In this document: piece by piece, positions 43,682 to 55,368 of the stretch | Position numbering within the stretch: the stretch's first letter is position 1 | How the letters are laid out: each line of letters opens with the position of its first letter | From: Staphylotrichum longicolle | Taxonomy: Eukaryota; Ascomycota; Sordariomycetes; Sordariales; Chaetomiaceae | NCBI GenBank assembly: GCA_019096155.1 | Contig: JAHCVI010000004.1 | Coordinates: 3,658,001-3,722,000, forward strand | DNA length: 64,000 nucleotides | Direction of reading: 5' to 3' | Notes under the pieces: model-generated | Seen by the model: the letters and a program-made list of their open reading frames with translations, nothing else | Told to the model about the DNA's origin: nothing | The model's database searches: none | Position numbers and translations under genes: made by a program

Positions 43682-45967
43682 ATGGCGGAAGATGTTGACA
43701 CCTCCTCTCGGGGCTTCGTGATCGTCATGCCCGCCATCGCCGACCAAGCAGACGAGCCCGAACACCCCGAACACACGAGCCATCCCGCGTTCCAGAATGC
43801 TGATTCAGGCCTACTCTATCCACTCGTCAGATACGGCGACCTGATCACAACACGCTACCCCTACCGCAAGCTGCGAAACGGCCAGATCCGCCTCTTGAAG
43901 CTGTTCCCAAAGTCTTTCGTGAAAACCCTCCTCCAGTCACGGCCAGACACCGGCACCGGCCGGGATATAACCGTGGAGACGCTACACGGCGACCTCATCG
44001 ACGTGAACATTGCCGACTCGGACAAGCTCGCATACACCTGCCTATCCTACGCATGGGGCACCGAAGCGCAGACGACCCCCATCTGGATCCAAGACTACAG
44101 AGTGGGCATCACACCGACCCTCAGCCGCGCCCTGCGCTGTTTGATGCGGCAGGACGAGCCGCGGCTCGTCTGGGTGGATTTCATCTGCATCAACCAAGAC
44201 GACCTTGTCGAGCGCAAGGAACAGGTCGAGCTGATGTATCAGATCTACCACGGAGCCGAGGACGTGTGTGTGTACCTCGGCGACGAAGAAGATGGGAGTG
44301 AGAATGTTGCTGTCCTGCTTACGGACATTCTCCGTGCGATGAGATCAAAGTCGGAGTTGGGAACCACCGTGCTAAGTGTTCAGAAAGATTTGCTTCCGCC
44401 GAGGGAGAGCCACGTATGGAGGTGCCTCCGGAAGGTGCTTGAGCGACCGTGGTTCACTCGCGTGTGGGTTGTCCAAGAGGCCATCGCGGGGAAGGAGCTC
44501 ATGGTCATTTGCGGCCGGTGGGGGATGTCCGGGCGGTCTTTCTTTCTTGCTGTTGAGGCCGGGGTGGATCAAGAGCTCCCGTTCATGCCAACGACCGACG
44601 ACGGGAACTCGTGGACGGCGCCAATCGCCAGCAGTCTCCGCCAGATCATGTTGATGGGTCAGCTGGGAATTTATTTTGCGAGGAACGAGCGCGTCGAGCA
44701 GGCCATGCCGGCCTGGCGACGTGACTGGAGCTTGCTGGATCTGCTGGAGCGGTCTCGCCATGCAAAGTCAACCGATCCCCGCGACCGAGTGTTTGCTTTC
44801 CTGAACCTATGCAGGGAGAGGGGGGAGAAGAGTCTCGGGCCCGACTACACCGAGACAGTGGCTGAAACTTATCTCCGCGTGGCCAAGTTCTTTGTCGAGA
44901 AAGGCGGGGAGGCCGTGTCCAGGTTGCTTTGCAACGCCCTGCTGTCTGAATCGACGTTGATCCTGCCCTCGTGGGTTCCTGACTGGTCGCTGAGCAACTT
45001 GCCGTTCGAAAATATTGCGCCTGAGCCGTACCAAGGCGAGATTCAAATGCCATCGGCGGGAGGAACAGAGGGTGACTTCAACTTGGAGGGGTCCTACAAT
45101 GGGCTTCGGGTTAGCGCTGTTGTTGTGGGACAGATTAAGTTCCTGGATTGCATTCATCAACTGGCAGAAGATACGCCTTCTGCAGTCTCGCAGGCTCAGG
45201 AGACAGAAAGCCGGACCTCGGACCCTGATGAGCATAAACCGGAGGAACACCAATCGGTGCCGCCATCAGCCGTCTCACTGTGTATCCAAACAACAGAGGA
45301 CCTGCTTCCCTGGGTACTAGCAGCTCTCTTCTCATTAGACCCGAGCTGGCAAAAATGGCCCGTTCTTTTCCGGTACCTCAGCAATGTCAGCGCCCTTTTC
45401 GACAGCTTTCCACGAAGGTATGAAGGTCACGATCCCGCAGAAGTCGTCTGGCGTACAATGGTATGCGACCGCGAGGCCGCCACAGGCCGACGTGCGCCTG
45501 CGTCGTATGGAGAGTCTGCCAATGCGTATATTCAAGTCGTCTTGACGGCCTACCACGAGGGGTTCCGAAGCACAAAGGCCGCGAGCATCAATCGCAAGCT
45601 GCGGCAACAGGCAGCGGCATCTGGGCGGGCACCGACCGAGCAGGATCGATCGGACGCAGTGGACGATTTTGTGAAATCGCGCTGGGCCGAGGGAAAGGCG
45701 TTTTCTCGTGCAGCGTCACGACTTTGCCACCGACTGAGAGCGGCGGCGACAAGCAGTGGTTTTGTGGGGTTGGTGCCGCATCGCACTGAGATTGGGACGG
45801 ATTTTTGGGTCGTTATAAAAGGGGTCTGCGTGCCTATGATTCTGAGGAAGGTGGACGGTTACCAAGATCGGTATTCCGTTGTGGGACAGGCGTATTTCTA
45901 CGGGCTGATGGAGGGTGAAGTGTTCGGGATGCCTGAGTTTAAGCTGCAGTCGATTGTGCTTGTTTGA
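43682..45967 (+). CDS. HET-domain (heterokaryon incompatibility) protein
   Basis: ATG 43682, single exon, 761 residues. The HET domain spans about residues 118-270: block 1 LSYAWG (121-126), block 2 LVWVDFICINQDD..ERKEQV, block 3 RPWFTRVWVVQE. The DPRDRVFAFLNL stretch follows, as in other HET proteins. A central variable region (about 45040-45300) and a C-terminal region ending with TDFWVVIKGVCVPMILRK match the usual single-domain HET architecture without WD40 or NACHT. HET is a TIR-like domain linked to programmed cell death on nonself recognition after hyphal fusion. The partner cannot be told from the window. Confidence 0.92.
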   Translation: MAEDVDTSSRGFVIVMPAIADQADEPEHPEHTSHPAFQNADSGLLYPLVRYGDLITTRYPYRKLRNGQIRLLKLFPKSFVKTLLQSRPDTGTGRDITVETLHGDLIDVNIADSDKLAYTCLSYAWGTEAQTTPIWIQDYRVGITPTLSRALRCLMRQDEPRLVWVDFICINQDDLVERKEQVELMYQIYHGAEDVCVYLGDEEDGSENVAVLLTDILRAMRSKSELGTTVLSVQKDLLPPRESHVWRCLRKVLERPWFTRVWVVQEAIAGKELMVICGRWGMSGRSFFLAVEAGVDQELPFMPTTDDGNSWTAPIASSLRQIMLMGQLGIYFARNERVEQAMPAWRRDWSLLDLLERSRHAKSTDPRDRVFAFLNLCRERGEKSLGPDYTETVAETYLRVAKFFVEKGGEAVSRLLCNALLSESTLILPSWVPDWSLSNLPFENIAPEPYQGEIQMPSAGGTEGDFNLEGSYNGLRVSAVVVGQIKFLDCIHQLAEDTPSAVSQAQETESRTSDPDEHKPEEHQSVPPSAVSLCIQTTEDLLPWVLAALFSLDPSWQKWPVLFRYLSNVSALFDSFPRRYEGHDPAEVVWRTMVCDREAATGRRAPASYGESANAYIQVVLTAYHEGFRSTKAASINRKLRQQAAASGRAPTEQDRSDAVDDFVKSRWAEGKAFSRAASRLCHRLRAAATSSGFVGLVPHRTEIGTDFWVVIKGVCVPMILRKVDGYQDRYSVVGQAYFYGLMEGEVFGMPEFKLQSIVLV

Positions 45968-46166
45968 GGTCGGCTGCACAGATGTAAGAGGGGGATCGTT
46001 GGCCAGAAGGCTGAACATCACAAAGCGCAGACCCAAGAGGGACACACTCAAAGGGTTAGAAAACCTTCCCAGGTGTTCGAAACTGCTGGTTTACTTGCGT
46101 TAACACTTTCTTTTGTTCACAACTTGGAAGGTTTCCAGTTTTGACGCGAATAGGAACATGCTCTCT

Positions 46167-46237
46167 GCTCAATCTTCTTCGACTCTTCCAACTGACAAAT
46201 TCGGCTCAATCTTCTTCGACTCTTACAACTGACAAAC
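46167..46237 (+). repeat. Tandem direct repeat, 2 copies of about 33 bp, 37-bp period
   Basis: GCTCAATCTTCTTCGACTCT followed by (T)NCAACTGACAAA occurs from 46167 and again from 46204 with one mismatch, just 3' of the S33 peptidase gene. Confidence 0.85.
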
Positions 46238-48994
46238 TCAGACCTTCCGTACCAACTTCACCACCGCGTCCCTATCCATTCCCTTCCCTTCCCCAACACC
46301 CCATCTCTGCATGCTCCCCATAACCCTTTGAACATGCTGCCATGCCTCCCTCGTCTCCTTCTCCTCCGCTGTTTCAAAACCCACCGCACTTGCACCCCTA
46401 GGACCCCAGGGGATCTCATCCGCACCGCATCGGGTCCACTCCCCCTTCAGCTCCGCATCAACCCCCGTTGGGGGCGGCGGAACCCTTCCAGTGTTGACAT
46501 ATTCCCTGACAATCTTGCCCGTGCACCTAGACACCGCCGAAATGGTGCAGTGTCCCTGAGACTTTTGCTCCAACAGCCCCGCGCCCTTGAACTTGAGCGC
46601 CATCTTGACTGCCGCATAGAGTGGTGTGACAGGGTCGTAGGTGTTGGACAAGAAGAGAATGGGATTGGCCGTCTCGATTTGTCTTGCCTCGCCATCTTTG
46701 CTGGATGAGGGCCAAGGGTCGGTCGGGACAAAATGGCCCGGGGCAACATCCCAACCATTGCACTTCATCATGAGGTTCATCCAGATGTCGGCAAACTGCG
46801 AGGTGGCGGCCATGGCTTCGTACGCTGAGGACAGTTCGGGGACAGTCATGTTCATCTATGTGTGTGTAAGAGACCGGTGGAAGCTTGGCGAGGCGGTGAC
46901 TTACTGGGTGTGTCTTGTCGCTGCACATGATAGCACGTTGTGCATCTGTGACCATCCCCATGAGGGCCGGGTTCCCAGAAATGGTGCACAGGAGCTCGGT
47001 GTCCTGGAAGAGCCCGCCGAGCAACTCGTACTGGCCCTCGTAGATGTAGTTGAGGATCGTCGCCATCACCGGGAACCCCTGGACCGGTGAGTACAGGATG
47101 CTGAAGACAAGCGTCTTGATGAGGCTGCCCTGGAGGATGACCGGAAAAAAGTGCTCGGGATGCGTGAACGTCACCGGGCTAGTCTTCAGCAACTCCATGA
47201 CCGCCTCATACCTCTTCTGCACGTCCTCCGCTACGTCCCCTTGGCGGTATAGATCGCAACGCCTGCCGGCTTGGGCACAAAAGAAAAAGAACTGGCCCAG
47301 CACCTTGTCGGCGTCCAGCAGGCTCTCGCGCCACACCGGCGACTCGTAAAACTCCGCGTCTACCACGCCGTCCAGCAGCAGCCTGCCCACTCGGTCGGGA
47401 AACATCCGCGCAAACGTCGCGCCGAGATACGTGCCGTAGGAAAAGCCCCAGTAGACCAGCTTGCCCTTTAACTCTTCCTCGACTTGTACCCCCTCCTGAT
47501 CAGCCCATCTTCCCCACGCGTCAATGATGCTCACCATATCTCTTGCCACCTCGGTCGTCCCCGCCCACCGGAGCACACTCGCGTCCTTCACGCCTTTGGC
47601 GCCGCACAGGCGGTTGACTCCTCGCTGGCCGGCGGCAAGATACCGCAGTGCAATATCACTGTCGTTTACTAAGCCATACCCCGCGTTACCTCTTTCCCCT
47701 GCGCGATGTCAGCCGTCCGTTTTGATAGGGTTGTGTTGAGGAAGGGTGAAGCCAGTGAGATATGAGCATATTGGGTTTTCTGGCGCCCAAACGTCCCGCA
47801 GCTGCCCGAATCACGCTTCTGCCGCATCTCCAACGGCTGCAAAGACAGAAGACAAGGAATTGTCGAGACAAGTAGGTACTCACACTCCAGCCGGTGCATC
47901 AGGCCCCCAATCACATCCTCCTCGCACCCTTCGCACTGCGCCGGCCGCGCCCAGCAGTCGGCCGTCGGCGAGGTGAACGGCACGCCGCGGGGGTCGAAGC
48001 CGATGACGGGCTGGTCGGGGCCGAGGATGCGTTGGATCGACGGCGCCGTGAGCTGTTGCGAGTTGAATGTCAGTTTTACTTTGTTCTCCTCTTCTTCTTC
48101 TCTTCTTTCTTCTCTTCTTCTTCTCTTTGTCTTCCCTCTGCCCTTCTTTTTCTTCCTTCCCTCATCTTTTCCACCTTTTTGCTGTTTACTTTCCTCCACT
48201 CATTTTCACTCTTGACTCTCTTCCTTTTTCTCTAAAACCCCCTCTCTTACCCTCCCCTTTTCCCTCATGACGAAACTCCTCCATGAACCTCCTTCTCCCC
48301 TACACACCCCTCTTCTCCCTACCTCCTCCCCTCAGCAACACTTTTCTTCCAACCAGAAAAAAAAAGAAGAAAACACTCACCAAACCCATCAACGTCCCCG
48401 ACCCGCCCGGCCCGCCCGGGTTCAACAGCAACGGCTGCTTCGCCTTGCCCCCCCGAGCCCCCTCTGTCTCAGCCGGCAGCAACAGCAGCGCGACATGCAC
48501 CTCAGGGACATCATCACCTCCACCACCGCCGTCCACAGCAAGCGGGCGGCGTGCATAGTCCATCGGCACCGTCAGCCGGGCGCAGCGGAATCGCGGGTTG
48601 ACAAAGGCGTAGCAGGGGTGCCAGGCCAGGTCGGGACTCGGGGTTATCTAGACGAAAATGTCAATTTTATTGTTGGTGTTGATTTGGGTTAACCCGCATA
48701 GCTTGGATGACTATCGCTGAAGGCGAGGGATGGATAAATCGCGGGAAGGGGATTTGGGAATTGGGAAAGGGGCAACAGGGAACAGACGTTTTCCCAAGGG
48801 TTCATGGGGTCGTCCGACACAGTGGTTGGTTGTTTGGCATGTTCACGGGTGAAGAAGTGGAGGTGTGTCAGGTAGCCGAGGGCGAGGAGGCCGATGAGGA
48901 GGGACGCGACTCGGAAGGGGCGTCGAGAAACATGGCGGCGGCGTGGTTCAGCCCACGCCGGAGGAGGCGTAAGTCCTGGGGTTTTGGAGTCCAT
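46238..48994 (-). CDS. Membrane-anchored alpha/beta-hydrolase peptidase (S33, TAP-like C-terminus)
   Basis: ATG 48994; exons 48994-48788, 48647-48381, 48052-47884, 47668-46905 and 46855-46238; all phases agree, 674 residues. A single hydrophobic segment near residue 30-50 (ASLLIGLLALGYLTHLHFF) predicts a type II anchor or uncleaved signal. Landmarks are LLLNPGGPGGSG (oxyanion loop), GFDPRGV, the nucleophile elbow GFSYGTYLG, Asp in SNTYDPVTPL and His in SQGHCTIS. This is the tripeptidyl-aminopeptidase/proline-iminopeptidase type with a TAP-like C-terminal lid, which trims N-terminal residues from peptides. The third intron (47669-47883, 215 bp) contains open sequence that could be mistaken for an exon; joining exon 3 to 47668 restores phase. 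The second intron is 328 bp and pyrimidine-rich on the + strand. Confidence 0.88.
48070..48260 (-). repeat. Long polypurine/polypyrimidine tract in an intron
   Basis: About 190 bp that is nearly all C/T on the + strand (TTCTTCTTCTCT-like) and thus G/A-rich on the coding strand. It lies within the 328-bp second intron of the S33 peptidase gene. Confidence 0.85.
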
Positions 48995-49393
48995 TGAGGT
49001 ATGTCAAATTTATTCCCAGAAAAAGAGAAGCGGTTGATTGAGAATGGAAGTTGAGCCCTGAGGATGAGGAGGTTCGGGATTGTCGAGGGCCGGAGGATCA
49101 GCACCCCGCATGTGGTGAGGCAGCAGCATTGCCACGCCAGGTCCTGAGTGGTCGCTCTTCCACACAAAGAGAAATGCTTACGCCGAGCCCCTGGCCTCGG
49201 TAGATCCGTACAACGTTACGCAACATCTGAATGCCTGCCACGCTGAGAGAGAGAGAGCACACACAAACCACGACCATAACCGTGTGCGATCATCTCCAGA
49301 GTCAGGTTCATCAACAGCACCACTAGATCCCACATTACAACATCAAGGATATCATATACACGCTTTTTCCAATTCCCAATAAGGTACCCAAGA
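48995..49393. other. Intergenic region between S33 peptidase and Zn2Cys6 gene
   Basis: Holds the upstream region of the peptidase gene and the 3' flank of the regulator. A GA microsatellite lies near 49243-49257. No gene recognised. Confidence 0.4.
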
Positions 49394-52187
49394 TCAACCC
49401 AAAAACTTGGACTCTCCCTGCTGGAACAGCCAATCGCGGTTCGCATCCACCATGAAATCCGTGATGTTGAACTCGCCCGGCAGCCCGCCATTATTCCCGC
49501 CCCCAACCTCTCCTCCATTCCCTCCCGCATCCGCGCCCCCTCCTTGTTGATGGGCCCCCAGCCCCGGCCCGACCGGCAGCCGCGGCACGTTAAAAAAGTC
49601 AAACACGTCCAGATACTCGAGCTCGTTTGGCGCGGGCGTCCTCGACGCCGGCGTGACGCTCGCAAACCGGCTCTGCCACCCGACCCCATTCCCCCCGTCC
49701 CCGTTCCCATTGCCCCCTGCCCCAAACGGCGGCGGCACGTGCCGGGGCTGGCGGCTGATCAAAAAGTCCAGGTCAAACGCCGTGCGCCGCATGTCCGCCA
49801 GGATCTTGACGCTCCCGGGGACCTCGCGCGCGCCCTCGCGCTCGCTGTCCCGGTGCTCGTCCAGCACGCGGCTCAACAGGTTGCAGTACCGCGCCGCGAC
49901 GGGCCAGTAGCGCCCCATCTCGCGGAGCGTGTCCACAAACGCGCCAATCTGCGGGCTCAGCTTGCGCTCGACGGTGCTCCCGTGTACGAGCAGCACGCGG
50001 GCGGCGACCCACAGCGTGAAGGCAAACGGCGGGCCGAGCTTGACCAGCATGCCGTGCGCGACGACGTGTTCGCACAGCGCGGCGATGTTCTCGACGGCGG
50101 CGTGGCAGCGCTGCGAGGCTGAATAGGACGGGGTAAAGATGGGCGAGCGGGTGGTCGGGTATGCGGCGGACGAGTGCAGGCGGATGACGGCCGTGTGGTA
50201 CGTCGCGTGGAGCATGACCCAGCCGCAGTTGAGCGTCTTGACTGACGCGGGCTGGAAGAGCTTGGCCATGTTGCCGTACTCGCCGGGCAGGCCAAACTTC
50301 CAGGCCGCGAGGGTGTTGTCGAGCTGTTTGTAGCGCATCTGCCACGTTTCGACGTCGGAGAGGGCGCTGATGTCGACGGGCTGTTTGAGAAACTTGTGGA
50401 TCTTGGAGAGGATGCCCAGGATCTCGATGTAGTAGCTGAAGGCGCCGAGGTTTTCGGGCTTGTCGACGTCGTGATCGGCGGTCGTGGTGGCGCACAGCGC
50501 GTGGGGTTTGGCGGCGTCGTCGGCGCAGAACCAGCGGGTTTCGACGCGTTCGTTCTTCATCCATAAATTGTCGCGGCAAGGGAGCATGCGGTCGATTTCA
50601 CGGTCGTCGATGCCAAACTCAAACGCCGTCGCGATGGTGGCGTACCGGTCGAGCAGGTACACCATCCAGAAGAGCCGCCTGCGCGATTCTTCCTCAATGA
50701 AATCGCGCGGCTCGGGCAGGATCATGGCGCGCAAGGTGTAGATGGAGGTGTAGCTGGGCGCCACCGAGAAGGAAGTGCTCTCGACGGCCAGCCCGAGCTG
50801 CACGGCGGCCCGCGTGATGAGGGCCATGATGTTCCATCCTGGCGGGCCGTTGCTGCTGCCGCAGAGGTCCAGAGCCAGAATTACCAACGCCTGCAGCGAC
50901 TTGACCGACAGGTGTTCCATGCCGTAGAGGAGCACGCGTTGCTTTGAGGCGTCGTGGTAGCGCTGCCGGCTCTCCTCGGTCAGCCGCGCATCGGTCGAGT
51001 ACCGCAGGGCCGTCGCCACGATGGAATGCAGCAGGATCTTGTCCTCTTCGTCAATCATGGACGGCCCAAACAGCGTGTCGAGAGTGGTCTTGCGGTGCAA
51101 GATGGGGCACCATGTGTTGACGTGTTTAAAATACAAATCTGCCAATGCGTAGAGGAGGTCATAGGGAGGGAGTTCCTGCTCCGACGCCGCGTGTCCCGAA
51201 TGTTGGGTCGCCGCCGAAGGCGACTGCAGCTGTTGTGCGGCATGCGCGGTGCCGTAGTACTCCTGGGCAGCGGCGCTCGGGGCCGTTTGCATGTGCGTCC
51301 GTGGTGATATGCCCGTGCCGGCCGCGAAGGTGTCGTGCGCTGGCGCATTCGCCAAGGCAAAATCGATCGACGTCGAGGGTTTCTGGAGGAAGAGGGCCGT
51401 CTCGGCCTGGGGCGTTCGAATCGTGTCGTGGCCCCGTGCGAAGATGGACGGACCCGGCTCTCGCGGCGTGCCGTGGTCACTCGGCAGGCTGGTGTTGCTG
51501 CCCCTGAGGCTCGGTGGCGCATGTTGCGTAAGGGCACTGGCGCTCCCAGGCCCGCTCCCTGGGCTGGTGTTGTTGCTGGTGAGCGACAGCAGGATGCCGG
51601 CGTGAACCTGCAGCTTCGCCTCCAGCTTGTCAAGGCGCTGTTCCAACTCGCGGCCGTATCCCGCGCGCAGCCCTGGCTTCTTTCTCTCCTTGTACTCGCA
51701 GACGGCGGCATTGCGCGAGCACCATCCACACGACGGACGGGCACGGTCGCATTTCACCTGCAGCGGTCAGCAAGGCGTTTTGGTCGTTGGTGTGGTTGAA
51801 GGTCGATGGCGACGGGACCTACCTTGCGCTGCTTACACAGCTCGCACCTGGGGCGGCATGAGCATCGAGACGTGACTTGAAAGACGGCAAGAGCGTCGTG
51901 GGCACTTACGACACGGAGATGGGCCGCTTGCGCTTCCCGGGGCGGGTGAGCTCGTGCTGGTCTTCATCGTTATCGTAGTCATCGGCGCTCTGCGGGCCGC
52001 CATCGTCGCTGTATGCAAGCTCGGGGGGTGCATGGGCCTGGGGCTGGGGATGCGACTGGGGATGGGGATGGGGATGGGGATGGGGATGCGCCGGGGCGGC
52101 GGGCAGCTGCGGGTGGGCGGAATGCGGCGACGACTGGAGCTGGTGACCGGTGCCATTGCCGTATTGGGGCGCTTGTGCCTGCATCAT
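49394..52187 (-). CDS. Zn2Cys6 transcription factor with fungal-specific TF domain
   Basis: ATG 52187; exons 52187-51910, 51847-51823 (25 nt) and 51757-49394; phases agree, 888 residues. The N-terminal region is His/Pro/Gln-rich with an HP dipeptide run. The binuclear cluster is assembled over all three exons: SCELCKQRK, VKCDRARPSCGWC, then SRNAAVC, followed by linker and coiled coil (RELEQRLDKLEAKLQ). The middle homology (fungal_trans) region is seen at DLYFKHVNTWCPILHRKT and ESRRRLFWMVYLLDRY. The C-terminus is Gly/Asn-rich and acidic. It is divergent from LRA2 (1.74 kb apart) and close to LRA1, so a pathway-specific role in L-rhamnose use is a reasonable inference but not proven. Confidence 0.9.
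52057..52089 (-). repeat. GGGGAT hexamer repeat encoding His-Pro run
   Basis: About five tandem TGGGGA units on the + strand. On the coding strand they encode alternating His-Pro in the N-terminus of the Zn2Cys6 regulator. Confidence 0.9.
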
Positions 52188-53928
52188 GGCCGGGGCGCCA
52201 ACGGCGGGTGATCGCCGACGCGCGACGGCGGCCACCACACGGTGAGTGAGCGGGACTTCCTGGCAGCCTGCTGTGCCTGAGAGATGGATCGTTGGAGGGG
52301 GGGGGAGGTGGGAATTGGAAGTGGAGCGCCCGAGTCGACCCGAGCCCGAGGGACTTGTTGGTGGAATTGGCGCTGCCCTGTGCTGCCCTGTGCTGCCCCG
52401 TGTTTCTCGGGTCCGGATAGCGGGTAGCGGGCCCGGAACACCCAATGCCACGTGCAACTCTGCAAAAGCAAGCGACGAGCAGTGCAATCTCTCGATCCCT
52501 CAGCATGCACGCCGGGCGTGTCTGCGCTCTCAATTCCGCCAACGGGCGCAGCGGTTGGGGTGGCAGCCGGACGCGGCGTGGAGCGGTTCGGGGTAATGTT
52601 GAGTAGAGGAGCGAGGGTCAGTGGGGAGGGCTCAGCGATCAGCAGCGAGGCTTCGGCTGTTTTATCGCGGGCCAAGTGCTCCCGAGTGCCGTGGGCCGAA
52701 GTCCGCCCAGCCAGCCAGCCCGCCCACATGGCCCGTGCCCATTCTGGGGTTCAGGGTGCAGCAACTGCAGGATGTGGGGGAAATTGCCCTGCATTGTCTG
52801 CATTGCGGGGTGGTAAGACTGTTACACCTTGTCTCCGTGTCAAAAGCTTGGGTGATTCGAGACTCAACAAACAACCAGGCAAGCCAGTGGAGGGCAAGCA
52901 AGGTGCAAGTCAACCTAGATATGTGCTTCCTGCTTGTCAGGCTGCGCTGAAGTGCTCTCGATGGTTTTCTGGCTAGATCAAATCTCAATCAATCTGTCCA
53001 TTCTGGAAAGTTTTCACATGCAGAATCGATCCTCTGGCGTGGTGGGGAACTGGGTCTTTTTGTCTTCCCGAGTCCCTTCCCTCAATGGAAAGACGGCGAT
53101 TTCCAATCGCGGCATCAACCACAGGCCCACAGCCCAGTCTCTTCCCATTGCATCAGCCCCAAGCGCCACATTCTGCCGTTGAGTTCCCATGTCTCGAGCC
53201 ACGAAGACAGCCCAACGCGCTGGCTGTACTGGAGCCGGCACCAAAGAAGCAACCCCAGTGGGCGACCTGCAGCCACCCACATGGCAATGCAACCCTGTGA
53301 GACTCAACCGTTCGATGCGGCAGGCAAACCTGAGCCGCCCGAGCCTAGGATTTGATCCTCCCGCAGTCTAGCTTCCGGAGGCGGCCTTCTCGTCTTGTGT
53401 GTGGACAGACAGCAATCAGGGCCTGGACTGGACGTTGCCAAGGATGGCTTCAGAGACGTGGCAAGGCGCGGGTTGTGGAGGAGCCATCCGCAGCCTCGAA
53501 CACACCAACCGCCCGCCGGACAGACGGGCTCTAGCGCGACCCCAAGCATGGCTACCAGCCAATCTGGCGGGCCAGAGGTGGGGTTGGTGGTGCTCGTGTT
53601 GAGCACAGAGGCCTGAGGGGCACTCGACCCCAACACGTCTCCATCATCGGGGCATCACCACCCGACGCTGGTCCTGCGCCCCGAGGCCCCACAAGAGAGT
53701 CGGACAGGCCCTCCGAACCCAACACTCCAAGAAATAGAGCCCTTCCCCTTCAAACTTCGGGTTGCCTCTCTGGTCAACCTTTGGATCGCCTCTCTGTCGC
53801 TGCTTTGGGCCGTCAGTTGTTAACACTGACATTCTTTGGATCGGAATCCTTCAGCTGCTACCCCTCCCAGCCACTCCAGCTCCTCACATCACCTCACCTC
53901 CATCCTCGTATTCTCAAAACTTCGCATC
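52188..53928. other. 1.74-kb divergent region between the regulator and LRA2
   Basis: No gene supported. A triplicated decamer lies at about 52371-52402. The part near 53929 is C/T-rich leader for LRA2. The size suggests a regulatory region serving both genes. Confidence 0.45.
52371..52402 (+). repeat. Three tandem GCTGCCCTGT decamers
   Basis: Two perfect copies and one with a single change (GCTGCCCCGT), upstream of the Zn2Cys6 regulator gene. Confidence 0.85.
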
Positions 53929-55368
53929 ATGGCGGCGGCCAGGGAATTCCCGACCATCAAGGCGGTAAGGTCCTTTGTGATCGGTGGTGTAGGATCAGGT
54001 GGAGATTATCACAACGTGAAAGGAGGTCACTGGTAGGCTCTTTTTCCCCCTCCAGCTCCAGGCTAGGCCCTAACCTGTCAGGTTGATCGACTCGCCCATC
54101 TCAACGCCATGCTCAAGGTGGGAGAAATACAGAGCGTCACGGACGAGCTGGGGCATCAACGTGCTCGGCTCGTTCTTTGTTGAGATTGAGGCTACCGATG
54201 GTACCGTTGGCTTCGCAACCGGCTTTGGCGGTAAGTTTGCGGGTCCCGTGTGTTCCTTGTGTCATGTCAGAGGTCTAACGACGCAGGCCCGCCGGCGTGC
54301 TGGCTCGTCCACCAGCACTTTGAGCGCTTTCTGATTGGCGCCGACCCCCGCAACACGAACCACCTCTTCGAGCAAATGTACCGCGCGTCCATGTTCTACG
54401 GCCGCAAGGGCCTCCCCGTCGCCGTCATCTCGGTCATCGACCTCGCCCTCTGGGACCTGCTAGGCAAGATCCGCGGGGAGCCCGTGTACAAGCTCATCGG
54501 CGGCAGCACAAAGGACCGGATCGACTTTTACTGCACCGGCCCGGAGCCCACGGCGGCCAAGGCCATGGGGTTCTGGGGCGCCAAGGTGCCGCTTCCGTAC
54601 TGCCCGGAGGAGGGCCACGCGGGGCTCAAGAAGAACGTCGAGTTCCTGCGCAAGCACCGCGAGGCGGTCGGGCCCGACTTCCCGCTCATGGTGGACTGCT
54701 ACATGTCGCTCAACGTGCCGTACACGATCGAGATCGCCAAGGCGTGCGAGGAGCTCAACATCAACTGGTGGGAGGAGTGCCTCAGCCCGGACGACACAGA
54801 CGGGTTCGAGCAGATCAAGCGGGCGCACCCGACGCTCAAGTTCACGACGGGCGAGCACGAGTACTCGCGGTACGGGTTCCGCAAGCTCATCGAGGGCCGC
54901 AACCTCGACATCATCCAGCCCGACGTCATGTGGCTGGGCGGCATGACGGAGCTGCTGCGCGTGTCGGCCATGGCGGCGGCGTACGACATCCCCGTCGTGC
55001 CCCACGCCAGCGGGCCGTACAGCTACCACTTTGTCATCAGCCAGCCCAACACGCCCTTCCAGGAGTACCTGGCCAACTCGCCCGACGGCAAGAGCGTGCT
55101 GCCCGTGTTTGGCGACCTGTTTGTGGACGAGCCCATCCCGACGCAGGGCTTCCTGACGGCGGCGGACCTGGACAAGCCGGGCTTTGGGCTGACGCTGAAC
55201 CCGGCGGCGCGGGCCAAGCTGATCCCGAGCGACTACCTCCTGAAGCTGCCGACGAACGCGCCGGCGCCGCCGGACAGCGCCGAGGCCAAGGCGGAGGCGG
55301 AGAAGACGGCGAATGGTGTGGTGGACGCATTGAAGAATGTCAAGCTCAGCGATCTCACTGGGGCATAG
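53929..55368 (+). CDS. LRA2: L-rhamnonate dehydratase (enolase superfamily)
   Basis: ATG 53929; exons 53929-54032, 54082-54230 and 54287-55368; 444 residues. The N-terminal GGVGSGGDYHNVKGGHW, SRTSWGINVLGSFFVE and ISVIDLALWDLLGK segments match fungal rhamnonate dehydratases and bacterial RhmD. Metal-binding carboxylates are visible in LMVDCYMS, NWWEECL and TTGEHEYS; the catalytic His is in VVPHASGPYS. It dehydrates L-rhamnonate to 2-keto-3-deoxy-L-rhamnonate, step 3 of the nonphosphorylating fungal L-rhamnose pathway. LRA1 follows on the same strand. The Ala/Glu-rich C-terminal tail (about 30 residues) is longer than in RhmD. Confidence 0.9.

Noticed and set aside
47669..47883. Possible extra exon in the S33 peptidase gene
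   Set aside because: The stretch has GTGAGT at its 5' end, a GCTGAC branch point and TTAG at the 3' end. Splicing it out joins exons in phase, while keeping it gives stops.
48070..48260. Pyrimidine-rich tract considered as transposon or centromere-like repeat
   Set aside because: It has no terminal repeats or coding capacity and lies wholly inside an intron with good splice sites.
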